NCBI GenBank assembly: GCA_016185145.1
Contig: JACPOB010000018.1
Coordinates: 90,288 to 154,287, forward strand
Source of the DNA: Rhodospirillales bacterium
Lineage (GTDB): Bacteria; Pseudomonadota; Alphaproteobacteria; Reyranellales; Reyranellaceae
Direction of reading: 5' to 3'
Length of the DNA stretch: 64,000 bases
Of this stretch, positions 9,400 through 16,503 are shown piece after piece; within the stretch, counting starts at the first letter, position 1, and each line of letters begins with the position of its first letter. The notes beneath the pieces were generated by a model, which was not told where the DNA came from, did not search any database, and saw only the letters and a program-made list of their open reading frames with translations. The position numbers and the translations under genes were made by a program.

Positions 9400-9608
9400 C
9401 GCCGGCCGCCTCCGAATCGCGTCTTCCAGTCGGGCACTGCGGCCTTGTAGGGCAGCGCCGTTGCCTCGTACACGCCGCGCGCCACGGCACGGGCAAGGCA
9501 ATCGGCCGCAGCCGTGCCGAGCTCGGTCAGCACCGGCGGCTCTCCGCCCGGACCATCGTGGGCGTTGCCGACCAGGACGCCGGGCACGTCGGTGATGAGG
9601 TTCCTCAC
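9396..9608 (-). pseudogene. deletion remnant of a P1 (S58/DmpA-like) peptidase, 70 codons
   Basis: A short open frame that joins two ends of a much longer family. Residues 1-18, RNLITDVPGVLVGNAHD, match the usual N-terminus of P1-family aminopeptidases. From about residue 24 the segment ELGTAAADCLARAVARGVYE and the ending ALPYKAAVPDWKTRFG match the usual C-terminus. Everything between, including the autoprocessing and catalytic core (normally about 250 residues), is missing. The frame is intact and still overlaps the SDR stop (GTGA) and the crcB start (ATGA) by 4 nt each. It may survive only because it couples translation to crcB. It cannot be an active peptidase. Confidence 0.75.
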
Positions 9609-10369
9609 GTCAGGTGCTCACCGCCGTTCACGTGGATGGTCTGGCCGGTGATGAAGGTGCCTTGCGGCCCAACCAGCAGGCGCACCATGGCGGCGATCTC
9701 GTCGACCGTGCCGAAGCGCTTCAAGGGGATCGGCCGGTTCATGCGGCTGGGCGGTGCCGGCCCCGCCGACGCCGCGCGCGTGGTGTCGATGGCGCCGGGT
9801 GCCAGCGCGTTGCAGGTGATGCGATGCGGCGCCAGCTCGACGGCGAGTGCGCGCATCAGCCCCTCGAGGCCCGACTTCGACGCCGAGACGTGGCAGCGAT
9901 TGGGCGTGCCGACATGGGTCGAGACCCCGGATATCGCCACGAACGCCCCGCCCTGTCTCTTGGCCACCATCTGCGGAATGAACGCCTTGCCCAGCAGGAA
10001 AGCGCCGTCGAGCGCCACCGACAGGATCTCGCGCCACTCCTCGAACGACATGTCGAGGAACGAGGTCTGCCGGCGCAGGCCGGCGTTGCTCACCAGGATG
10101 TCGACGCCGCCGAACGCCTTGGCCGCCTGATCGGCGAGCCGCGGCGGCACTTGCGGATCGGAGACGTCGCCCATGGCGGCGACGGCCTTGCCGCCTGCCG
10201 CCTCGATCTCGGCCACGACCTCGTCGACCGCCGCCTTGTCGGCACGGCCGTTGACCAGCACCGACGCGCCGTCACGGGCAAGGGTGAGGGCGATCGCGCG
10301 GCCGATGTTGCGGCCCGCGCCGGTGACCAGGGCGACCTTGCCCTGCAGGGGAAGCGGTTGTGACGGCAT
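9605..10369 (-). CDS. SDR family oxidoreductase with atypical active site (254 aa)
   Basis: A classical-length short-chain dehydrogenase/reductase. The cofactor motif TGAGRNIGRA lies near residue 16, and VSNAGLRRQTS follows the central strand. The C-terminal GGEHLT ending is FabG-like. Where the catalytic YxxxK should stand, the sequence reads CHVSASKSGLEG: the Lys is present, but the position four residues before it is Val, with His beside it, so the catalytic Tyr appears to be missing. The upstream Ser region (AISGVSTHVG) is present. It is the first gene of the overlapping operon with the peptidase remnant, crcB and the flavoprotein. Substrate unknown. Confidence 0.85.
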   Translation of the reverse strand: MPSQPLPLQGKVALVTGAGRNIGRAIALTLARDGASVLVNGRADKAAVDEVVAEIEAAGGKAVAAMGDVSDPQVPPRLADQAAKAFGGVDILVSNAGLRRQTSFLDMSFEEWREILSVALDGAFLLGKAFIPQMVAKRQGGAFVAISGVSTHVGTPNRCHVSASKSGLEGLMRALAVELAPHRITCNALAPGAIDTTRAASAGPAPPSRMNRPIPLKRFGTVDEIAAMVRLLVGPQGTFITGQTIHVNGGEHLT

Positions 10370-10443
10370 GGCGGGCCCTTTTGGCAGTCAGCGAAACGCC
10401 GCAAACTGCCAGCCCGCCCATTGGCTGTCGACAGGCCGTATCG

Positions 10444-10875
10444 TCAGCCGGCGACGATGTAGGCCTTCAGCGCCTCGGTCTCGTGCTGCGTCTCTTCGAG
10501 CCGCGCCTTCACCACGTCGCCGATCGAGATCAGTCCCACGAGCTCGTTGTGATGGATAACCGGGAGATGCCGGAAGCGGCCGTTGGTCATGGTCTGCATC
10601 ACCTCGTCGATCGAATCGTCGGGATGGCAGCTCACGACCTCGCGGGTCATGATCTGACGGACTTCGAGCTCCATCGCCTTGACGCCATGGGTCGCGAGCG
10701 CGCGCACCAGGTCGCGTTCGGAGGCGATGCCGACGACCGTGCCCGCGTCGTTCAGAACGAGGACCGAGCCGATGCGCTTGACGCTGAGCTGCCTGGCGAC
10801 CTCGGCTGCCGTGGTGTCCGGCGTTACTGAAAAGACGAGACCGCCCTTCTGCGAGAGAATGTCGGAGACGAACAT
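10444..10875 (-). CDS. CBS domain-containing protein (143 aa)
   Basis: A stand-alone pair of CBS domains (about residues 7-62 and 73-130), recognisable by VLVLNDAGTVVGIASERDLV and RHLPVIHHNELVGLISIGDV. Such two-domain proteins bind adenine nucleotides or SAM and act as energy-state sensors; the partner is unknown. A very strong ribosome-binding site (GGAGGGGGGA) precedes ATG 10875. It is transcribed divergently from the VUT gene at 11044 and separated from the SDR gene downstream by about 75 nt. Confidence 0.9.
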   Translation of the reverse strand: MFVSDILSQKGGLVFSVTPDTTAAEVARQLSVKRIGSVLVLNDAGTVVGIASERDLVRALATHGVKAMELEVRQIMTREVVSCHPDDSIDEVMQTMTNGRFRHLPVIHHNELVGLISIGDVVKARLEETQHETEALKAYIVAG

Positions 10876-11043
10876 GGTTCCCCCCTCCGCAATGTGGTCG
10901 AACGGTAAGTACAGCCACGGAGAAAGGTTCCGCCTTTCCCCGTCTCTGCGATTCGATCACTAGTCGTGAAGGCGCGCCAGCGTCGATTTGTGCATTCCGG
11001 ATGGTCTTTTCCCGGCCTTCCAGGCCTGCTACGAGCGCGCGCA

Positions 11044-11637
11044 ATGACGCCCACGCCCTCGCTGTCCTCGCCCCGGCAAAAGGCCGAAGCGCTGGTCTAT
11101 CTCCTTGCCTTCATCGCCTGCATTCCGGCCGCCAACTGGATGATCGGCCATGTCGGCACGGTCTGCCCGCCGCCGTACGGCCCCTGCCTGGTGCCGGTCT
11201 GGCCATGGGGACCCAAGGGCATGCCCTTGATGGCGCCATCGGGCGTGCTGCTGATCGGCCTCGCCCTAGTGCTGCGCGACATGGTGCAGCGCAGGCTGGG
11301 CCGTGCCGCCGCCCTCACCGCCATCGTCGCCGGCGCCCTGCTGTCGGGCGCGGTGGCGCCGCCGCCGCTGGTCTACGCCTCGGCCGCGGCATTCCTGCTG
11401 TCGGAGCTGGCCGACTTCGCCGTCTACACCCCGCTGCAGTCGCGCGGGCTGGTGCTGGCGGTGCTGGCGTCGAGCCTGGTCGGCCTCGTCGCCGACAGCA
11501 TCCTGTTCCTGTGGCTGGCTTTCGGCAGCCTCGACTTCCTCGCCGGCCAGATCCTCGGCAAGCTCTGGATGGTGCTGGCGGCGCTGCCGTTCATCCACTG
11601 GATCAGAAAGCGCGAGATCTCCCGATCCGCGGCGTGA
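11044..11637 (+). CDS. VUT family (YhhQ-like) putative queuosine-precursor transporter (197 aa)
   Basis: An inner-membrane protein with about six hydrophobic segments. The segment ELADFAVYTPLQSRG and the following GLVADSILFLWLAFGSLDF match the VUT_1 family, whose E. coli member YhhQ imports preQ0/preQ1 for queuosine synthesis. The N-terminal loop is Pro- and Cys-rich (CPPPYGPCLVPVWPW). ATG 11044 is chosen because the first hydrophobic helix starts about 16 residues later; an upstream ATG at 10966 would add a non-conserved Arg-rich tail. The substrate is inferred from the family only. Confidence 0.82.
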   Translation: MTPTPSLSSPRQKAEALVYLLAFIACIPAANWMIGHVGTVCPPPYGPCLVPVWPWGPKGMPLMAPSGVLLIGLALVLRDMVQRRLGRAAALTAIVAGALLSGAVAPPPLVYASAAAFLLSELADFAVYTPLQSRGLVLAVLASSLVGLVADSILFLWLAFGSLDFLAGQILGKLWMVLAALPFIHWIRKREISRSAA

Positions 11638-11716
11638 CGCGACAGGCGAAAGTCTCGGCTTGCATGCGGCCCGCAGGCACTCCTTAATCGCGGCCGTCTG
11701 ATTGGGGGAATTCTCG

Positions 11717-12547
11717 ATGTACAAGTCAATCCTCGCCGTGTCCGAAGGCGGACCGGACGCCGGCATGTCGTTCAAGCTCGCGGCCCGCGTGGCCGCCTTG
11801 TTCGACGGCACGGTCGACGCCCTGCACCTGCCGGTCGGCCCGGCCGGCGGCATGGTGGGCGGCCTAGCGATGAGCGGCGAGGCGATGCCGCTGATCATGA
11901 ACATCGACGACGAGCGCCTGGAAGCGCGCGCCAAGGAGAGCGAGCGCATCTACGCCGAGGTCATCGCGCCGGTGAAGGGCGCCACCTACACCGCCGCCAA
12001 GACCGCGACGCTCGACACGCTGGTGGCGATGGGCCGCTGCTCGGACATCATCGTGCTGGGCCGTCCCGGCGCCGACCCCGAGAACGTGGCGCCGGCGACC
12101 GTCGAGGCCGCCATCCACGAATGCGCGCGCGCCGTCATGATCGCCCCGCCCACCCCTGGCAGCGGCGGCTTCGGCAACGTGATCGTGGCCTGGAACGGCA
12201 GCTTCCAGGCGGCGCGCGCCGTCGAATACTCCCTGCCCTTCCTCGCCAAGGCGTCGACCGTCACCATCCTGGTGGTCGGCAGCACGCCGGACGATGTCGG
12301 CGCGGCCTATCTTGCGCGCAATCTCGGACGGCATGGGCTGAAGACCGAGATCGACGCCATCGATCCCGGCGCGGTGTCGGGCCGCGCCCGCGGCCGCGCC
12401 TTGCTCGACTACACCCACGGCAAGGGCTCAGACCTCCTGGTGATGGGCGCCTACGGCCGCGGCCAGGTGCTGAGCTTCCTCGGCATGGGCGGCGCCACCG
12501 GCAAGGTGATCTCGTCCTGCCGCGTGCCGCTGTTGATGGCGCATTAG
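11717..12547 (+). CDS. universal stress protein with two UspA domains (276 aa)
   Basis: A cytoplasmic tandem UspA protein. The first domain starts MYKSILAVSEGGPDAG; the second starts GFGNVIVAWNGSFQAARAVE. The C-terminal nucleotide loop is GAYGRGQVLSFLGMGGATGK, a variant of the GxxGxxxxxxxxxG(S/T) ATP motif. ATG 11717 follows the ribosome-binding site GGGGGAA; an upstream ATG at 11702 overlaps that site. Such proteins act in stress survival, often under stringent or oxygen control. A terminator-like structure follows about 80 nt downstream. Confidence 0.9.
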   Translation: MYKSILAVSEGGPDAGMSFKLAARVAALFDGTVDALHLPVGPAGGMVGGLAMSGEAMPLIMNIDDERLEARAKESERIYAEVIAPVKGATYTAAKTATLDTLVAMGRCSDIIVLGRPGADPENVAPATVEAAIHECARAVMIAPPTPGSGGFGNVIVAWNGSFQAARAVEYSLPFLAKASTVTILVVGSTPDDVGAAYLARNLGRHGLKTEIDAIDPGAVSGRARGRALLDYTHGKGSDLLVMGAYGRGQVLSFLGMGGATGKVISSCRVPLLMAH

Positions 12548-12626
12548 TGGCCCATCCCACAGGTTTTGACGGGCCGTACGCAGCTCTTGGAGCGAATTTC
12601 GCTGGATTTGGCTAGTCCCGCAAACA

Positions 12627-12658
12627 CCGACGAAGCCATTGAATCTTCGGCCTTTTTT
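12627..12658 (+). terminator. possible Rho-independent terminator downstream of the universal stress gene
   Basis: An imperfect stem CCGACGAAG / CTTCGG is followed by CCTTTTTT. It lies in the correct orientation about 80 nt after the stop at 12547. The stem is short, so support is moderate. Confidence 0.45.
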
Positions 12659-12689
12659 AATTTCGCTAGTTTAGCTGGCCGTTTTCACT

Positions 12690-12730
12690 CATCCCGACCG
12701 AACCGCCCTTCGAACTTCGCTCGGGATGAC
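12690..12730. repeat. dispersed inverted repeat, family B (short copy)
   Basis: Ends CATCCCGACCG and CTTCGCTCGGGATGAC are imperfect inverses. The same ends occur at 14909-14972, 37924-38050, 48007-48100 and 60652-60690. Only the outer stem is present here. Confidence 0.6.
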
Positions 12731-12862
12731 AAAAACTCGGTCCGGCAGGACTGCCGCCGGGCGCGATGGTATCGGATGAACGATGCATAGAGCAGAGCCG
12801 CCGGGAGGCGAGCGCGAGGCCAATATAACTTGGATTATTTAAAAAGTCAACTTCGGTTCTAG

Positions 12863-12892
12863 TATTTTGGCGGACCGTAGAGCGCCAAAATA
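12863..12892. repeat. perfect 10-bp inverted repeat with 10-nt loop
   Basis: The arms TATTTTGGCG and CGCCAAAATA are exact complements around a GACCGTAGAG loop. It lies between two convergent genes and could be a bidirectional transcription end, although no T-run follows. Confidence 0.55.
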
Positions 12893-12939
12893 TGCTCTTG
12901 GCCAAGCATCGGTGCCCGCAGTGCTGGCAATCCCGTTCT

Positions 12940-13422
12940 TCATTGGACCTCGGGCCTGGAGCCCTGCGGTCCAATGAGCGATTCGCCGATCTTGTCGAGC
13001 ATCGAGGCCAACCCTTCCTCGCGGTTGGCCGCATTGTCCTTGCCGTCGAGGAAGGCGACCTGCTCGACGAGCAGCAGGCGCGTGCCCTTGCCGTCGGCTG
13101 ACAGCGCGACCGTGGTGAGCGACACCGAGACCGGCTCGCCCCGACTGGTCATCGAATAGCTGAAAACGATGCGCCGGTCCGGCACGATGTCGAGATAGAG
13201 CGTGTCGGCGACGAAGCGCGGATCGTCGCGCGGTCCGAAGCGCTTCAGCTCGCGGCCGCCCTCACGGAAATCGAAGCTCTGCTCGGCGATCACCCAGCGT
13301 CCCGGCACGTCCCACTGGGCGCGCGCCCCGGGTTCGGCCCAGGCGGCGAAGACGCGCGTGGGCGCCGCCTTGTAGCGCCGCTCCAGGCGGATCGTGCCAT
13401 GCTCGGCGCGGCGCGCCGTCAT
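12940..13422 (-). CDS. SRPBCC (AHSA1-like) domain protein, copy 3 (160 aa)
   Basis: A soluble START/Bet v1-like fold protein of the AHSA1 group. It starts GTIRLERRYKAAPTRVFAAW, the usual N-terminal strand-helix of the family, and contains RFVADTLYLDIVPDRRIVFS and a late GTRLLLVEQVAFLDGKDN block. It is the third of three tandem homologues behind an ArsR regulator. The start overlaps the preceding stop (ATGA). Such proteins bind hydrophobic ligands; ArsR/AHSA1 pairs are common but their ligands are mostly unknown. Confidence 0.88.
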   Translation of the reverse strand: MTARRAEHGTIRLERRYKAAPTRVFAAWAEPGARAQWDVPGRWVIAEQSFDFREGGRELKRFGPRDDPRFVADTLYLDIVPDRRIVFSYSMTSRGEPVSVSLTTVALSADGKGTRLLLVEQVAFLDGKDNAANREEGLASMLDKIGESLIGPQGSRPEVQ

Positions 13423-13880
13423 TGCATCTCCAGGAACCTGGCCAGCTTGTCGAACAAGCCGCCTGTCCCCTGCTCGCGGCTGCCGGCGTCGTCGTAGCCG
13501 TCGAGGAAGACGGCCTGCTCCGTGTAGACCAGGCGCGTGCCTGTGCCGGCCGGCTTGAACTCGGTGGTGCCGAGCGACACCGAGATGCGCGTCTTGTCCA
13601 GGTGCAGCTCGTAGGTCAGCACGATGCGCTGGTCGGGCACGATGTCCTGGTAGATCGCATTGTAGTAGTGGATGGGCCCGCCCGGCGGCCCGCCGCTCAC
13701 GCTTTCGCGGCCGCCGACCTTGAAGTCGAGCTCGAGGTTCGACTTCTCCCAGTCCTCGGGCCCGCCGAACCAGCGCACTTTCGATTTGGCGTCGGCATAG
13801 GCCGCGAACACGCGCGACGGCGCCGCAGCGAAGGTTCGCTCGATGGTGAAGGTCGCGTGCTTGGTCGATCGTTCGGTCAT
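13419..13880 (-). CDS. SRPBCC (AHSA1-like) domain protein, copy 2 (153 aa)
   Basis: The same fold and layout as its neighbours: ATFTIERTFAAAPSRVFAAY at the start, IYQDIVPDQRIVLTYE in the middle, and GTRLVYTEQAVFLDGYDD near the end. It is followed directly by copy 3 (4-nt overlap) and separated from copy 1 by a dispersed repeat (13904-14010). Similarity is strongest to copy 1, with a shared DGYDD...REEGT/REQGT C-terminal segment, suggesting tandem duplication. Confidence 0.88.
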   Translation of the reverse strand: MTERSTKHATFTIERTFAAAPSRVFAAYADAKSKVRWFGGPEDWEKSNLELDFKVGGRESVSGGPPGGPIHYYNAIYQDIVPDQRIVLTYELHLDKTRISVSLGTTEFKPAGTGTRLVYTEQAVFLDGYDDAGSREQGTGGLFDKLARFLEMQ

Positions 13881-13903
13881 TTACTGCTCCTGATCAGTAC
13901 CCG

Positions 13904-14010
13904 CCTCACCCTGAGGAGCGGTCCGCAGGACCGCGTCTCGAAGGGTGGGCAACATCAAGACTGGGGCCCACCCTTCGAGACGCGCGCTGCGCGCGCTCCT
14001 CAGGGTGAGG
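13904..14010. repeat. dispersed inverted repeat, family A (copy 1)
   Basis: Ends CCTCACCCTGAGGAGC and GCTCCTCAGGGTGAGG are perfect inverses; the inner arms GTCTCGAAGGGTGGGC and GCCCACCCTTCGAGAC pair as well. It lies inside the SRPBCC operon, between copies 1 and 2. Other copies are at 36630, 42261 and 44452. Confidence 0.85.
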
Positions 14011-14026
14011 TGGTGGTGGTCGTGGC

Positions 14027-14497
14027 CTAAGCCGCTTGCTGCTGGCCGAACAGGCGATCGAGATTGCCGAGGCCGATGCGGGTGCCCTCCTCGCGGCCGG
14101 CGATGTCGTCGTAGCCGTCGAGGAACGCGCCCTGCTCGGTGAAGACCATGCGCGTCCCGCCGGCCACGGCGAAGAACTCGATGGTCGTGAGCGACACCGA
14201 GATGCGCCGGTCGTCGAGATGCATGTCGTACGCAAAGACGATGCGCTGATCGGGCACGATGTCGAAGAAGTGGCCATTGAAGACGTGTCGGGTGCCGCCA
14301 ACCGGTCCGGTCACGAGGTATTCGCGTCCGCCGACGCGGAAGTCGAAGACGTGATCCTTCACCGGCCACTCGGCATGGCAATAGGCCCAGGCCGTCTTCG
14401 CCTCCTTGTCCGACCAGGCGGCGAACACGCGCGCCGGCGCCACGGGATAGGTGCGCTCGATGGTGAAGCTGGCGTGCTTGGCATTGCGGATCGTCAT
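14027..14497 (-). CDS. SRPBCC (AHSA1-like) domain protein, copy 1 (156 aa)
   Basis: First of the three AHSA1-like proteins. It starts ASFTIERTYPVAPARVFAAW, with FFDIVPDQRIVFAYDMHLDD and GTRMVFTEQGAFLDGYDD later. It overlaps the ArsR stop by 4 nt (ATGA), so regulator and effector are translationally coupled. In known ArsR/AHSA1 operons the regulator represses its own operon. The ligand is not predictable. Confidence 0.9.
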   Translation of the reverse strand: MTIRNAKHASFTIERTYPVAPARVFAAWSDKEAKTAWAYCHAEWPVKDHVFDFRVGGREYLVTGPVGGTRHVFNGHFFDIVPDQRIVFAYDMHLDDRRISVSLTTIEFFAVAGGTRMVFTEQGAFLDGYDDIAGREEGTRIGLGNLDRLFGQQQAA

Positions 14498-14850
14498 TTC
14501 TTTCTCCGTGGCTTGGCGGTGGGTTCGGTCTCGATCAGGAACGCGCCCAGTCGATCCAGGCGCCGCTCCCAGCTTGCGCGCCGCTCGCTGATCCAGCGTT
14601 CGGCCGAATGCAACGCCGTGGGCTCGATGCGGCAGGTGCGCACGCGGCCCACCTTCTCCGACCGCACCAGGCCGCTCGCCTCCAGCACCGCGAGATGCTG
14701 CACGACCGCCGACAGGGTCATGTCGAGCGGCTGGGCGAGCTCGCTCACCGAGGCCGGCCCCTGGCTCAGCCGCTCGACCATGATGCGGCGGGTCGGATCG
14801 GCCAGCGCCTGGAAGGCGAGGTCGAGGGGTGCCGCTTGATAGTTAAGCAT
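14494..14850 (-). CDS. ArsR-family winged-helix transcriptional regulator (118 aa)
   Basis: A small DNA-binding protein. The winged helix spans about residues 8-85: FQALADPTRRIMVERLSQG, then the recognition region MTLSAVVQHLAVLEASGLVR and wing EKVGRVRTCRI. No arsenic-type Cys pair (CxC) is present, so it is not a typical metal sensor. It belongs to the subgroup paired with AHSA1/SRPBCC genes. A perfect 9-bp inverted repeat covers its own start codon (14839-14862), which suggests autorepression. The C-terminal tail is Lys/Arg-rich (KPRRKK). Confidence 0.92.
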   Translation of the reverse strand: MLNYQAAPLDLAFQALADPTRRIMVERLSQGPASVSELAQPLDMTLSAVVQHLAVLEASGLVRSEKVGRVRTCRIEPTALHSAERWISERRASWERRLDRLGAFLIETEPTAKPRRKK

Positions 14851-14862
14851 ACACTTAACTAT
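14839..14862 (-). promoter_or_regulatory. operator-like palindrome covering the arsR start codon
   Basis: The arms ATAGTTAAG and CTTAACTAT are exact complements around 6 nt. On the coding strand the right arm contains codons 2-4, and the ATG lies in the spacer. No clear Shine-Dalgarno sequence precedes the ATG, so the transcript may be leaderless or very short. The position is ideal for an ArsR dimer blocking its own transcription. Confidence 0.7.
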
Positions 14863-14908
14863 TGTGCCTGGGCCAGGATTTCAAGGGGAATGTCGTTCGA
14901 GAGGAAAT

Positions 14909-14972
14909 GTCATCCCGAGCAGCGCGGGACCTTTACTGCGGCCGAAAGGTCCCTCGCTGCGCTCGGGATGAC
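14909..14972. repeat. dispersed inverted repeat, family B
   Basis: Ends GTCATCCCGAGC and GCTCGGGATGAC are perfect inverses, with inner arms GGGACCTTT / AAAGGTCCC. It lies between the arsR promoter and the 3' end of the Kazal-domain gene and could act as a terminator for the latter. Confidence 0.8.
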
Positions 14973-14982
14973 AGAAATGCCT

Positions 14983-16401
14983 TTACGGACAGGCGCCAGC
15001 GGACTGGGTCAGGACCTCGGGATTGCTGCAGGCCGTGCAGGCATTGCCGTAGGTCTTGCGGCTGCCGTCGCGATGCAGGCCGCAGGCCGGCCGGTAGTCG
15101 CGGGTGCACATCTGCGGCCTGGGATCCGCGCACGGACCGCCCGCCACCGGCAGCGATTCGGGCGCGAGCTCGGCGCGGGCCATCATGAACATGAAGGGCT
15201 GCGGCCGGTAATCGCTCAGCGTGCCGACGATGGCGATCTTCGAGCCCTGCGCCGGCAGCGGCGCCAGCGGCCGCGCCATGGCGATGTGCAGGTCGGCGAC
15301 GTTGCCGGCCTGCGCCTCGTCGGTAATGGCGGCCTCGATGACGTCGGGCGTGGCCGAGATCACCTTCACCGGAATCTTGATGCGCGTGCCGCCGCCCTGC
15401 TGCTTGTCGACGATGGCCTTCCACGTCTTCTCGGCGGCCGCACGGTTGGCGGGCGTCGTGTCGCGATGGCGCAGGATCAGCGCCCAGTCGGCAAAGCTGA
15501 GCGACCCCGGCTCGTTGTCCTCGACCAGCTGCACGGCAAGCTCGGCCGGCGTCAGCGCCCGCGGGATCGACTTCACGAAGCCGCCGGGCGGCGCCTTCTC
15601 GCCGGCGACGACGCGCGCCAGCAACTCGTTCCAGCCTTCCTCGCTGCCGCGATAGAGGCGATAGCGCGAGCGCACGTAGCGATCGATGTCGTTGGCCGCG
15701 GTGTCGTTCTTGGCGATGCGGGCGAGGGCGATGGCGCGTGCGGCGAACCAGAAACCCAGCGCATCGAGCGGCGTGCCCTCGAGCTGCGCCACGGCGAGCT
15801 GATAGACGTCCTGCAGATTGTCGGGCTCGGCCGTCACCGAGGCGCGGTAGTAGCGCCGCGCCTTGTCGTAGTCCTTGACCTGAAGGGCAGCGTAGCCCAG
15901 CGCGCCGTTGAACACGGCGCTCATCTGCTCCTTGGCACGGCCGAAGGTGGCGTCGTCGAGCGAGCTCGGCTTCTGCCACTTGACCAACGCGGCAGCGCCG
16001 CGTTCGGCGCCGGCCACCATGGGCTCGATCGCGGCCTTGTCCCCCTGCACGGCGCGTGCACGCGCGGCGTAGACGCGGTGCGCGAGAGCATGGACATTGT
16101 CGGGATCGATCTGCAGCAGCTTGCCGGCGATGAAGTCGGCCTTGGCCGGATCCTTGGCCGCCATCCAGGAAGCCATCGCATGTTCCAGCGATTCGGTGCG
16201 CAGGATGCTGCCGGGATACCAGGCGGCGAAGACCTCCATGGCCGCCGCCCGCCTGGCCGGATCCTGCGTCTTGAGCGCCGCCTGGAAATTGTCGTACTCG
16301 GCAGGATTGGCGAAGCTGCTGCGGCCCTGGCCAGCCGCGTCGAACGACTGGACGGCGAGCGCCAGCGACAGTACGAGAACAACCCACCGCAACACGATCA
16401 C
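14983..16401 (-). CDS. secreted protein of unknown function with a C-terminal Kazal-type domain (472 aa)
   Basis: GTG 16401 is chosen because AAAGGAG lies 7 nt upstream and a signal peptide follows at once (IVLRWVVLVLSLALAV, cleavage near FDAAGQG). The body (about 25-250) is alanine-rich and helical with TPR-like pieces, such as ALGYAALQVKDYDKARRYYR. The last 49 residues (424-472) hold six cysteines in the Kazal spacing, including CTRDYRPAC, the conserved TYGNACTAC and a final Cys one residue from the end. Kazal domains inhibit serine proteases; in bacteria they are rare and found in exported proteins. The middle third has no recognisable family. Divergent from the RND operon at 16504. Confidence 0.7.
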   Translation of the reverse strand: MIVLRWVVLVLSLALAVQSFDAAGQGRSSFANPAEYDNFQAALKTQDPARRAAAMEVFAAWYPGSILRTESLEHAMASWMAAKDPAKADFIAGKLLQIDPDNVHALAHRVYAARARAVQGDKAAIEPMVAGAERGAAALVKWQKPSSLDDATFGRAKEQMSAVFNGALGYAALQVKDYDKARRYYRASVTAEPDNLQDVYQLAVAQLEGTPLDALGFWFAARAIALARIAKNDTAANDIDRYVRSRYRLYRGSEEGWNELLARVVAGEKAPPGGFVKSIPRALTPAELAVQLVEDNEPGSLSFADWALILRHRDTTPANRAAAEKTWKAIVDKQQGGGTRIKIPVKVISATPDVIEAAITDEAQAGNVADLHIAMARPLAPLPAQGSKIAIVGTLSDYRPQPFMFMMARAELAPESLPVAGGPCADPRPQMCTRDYRPACGLHRDGSRKTYGNACTACSNPEVLTQSAGACP

Positions 16402-16503
16402 TGCAGCTCCTTTCTTCGCTGCCACCCGTCGGCCGGAAAGGCCGTGACCGCTTTGTCGAATTAAGGCAGTGTTCATAGGTTACTACGGGCAGGGACGAAG
16501 ACA

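Larger units (their letters stand above)
12548..12939. other. AT-richer gene-free gap between convergent genes
   Basis: A stretch of about 390 nt with no recognisable gene. It holds the possible terminator at 12627-12658, a half copy of the dispersed GGGATGAC repeat (12690-12730), an AT-rich patch around 12820-12850, and a perfect 10-bp inverted repeat TATTTTGGCG / CGCCAAAATA (12863-12872 and 12883-12892). Its lower GC content stands out from the neighbours. Both flanking genes point into it, so these structures probably end transcription. Confidence 0.6.

Noticed and set aside
9399..9501. A longer CrcB beginning at 9501
   Set aside because: The added N-terminus is Arg/Pro-rich, overlaps the peptidase remnant and is absent from the family; GGAGG supports 9399.
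14608..16464. A ~618-codon plus-strand open frame opposite the Kazal-domain gene
   Set aside because: The minus-strand reading has a signal peptide, a ribosome-binding site and a recognisable cysteine domain; the plus-strand one has none of these.
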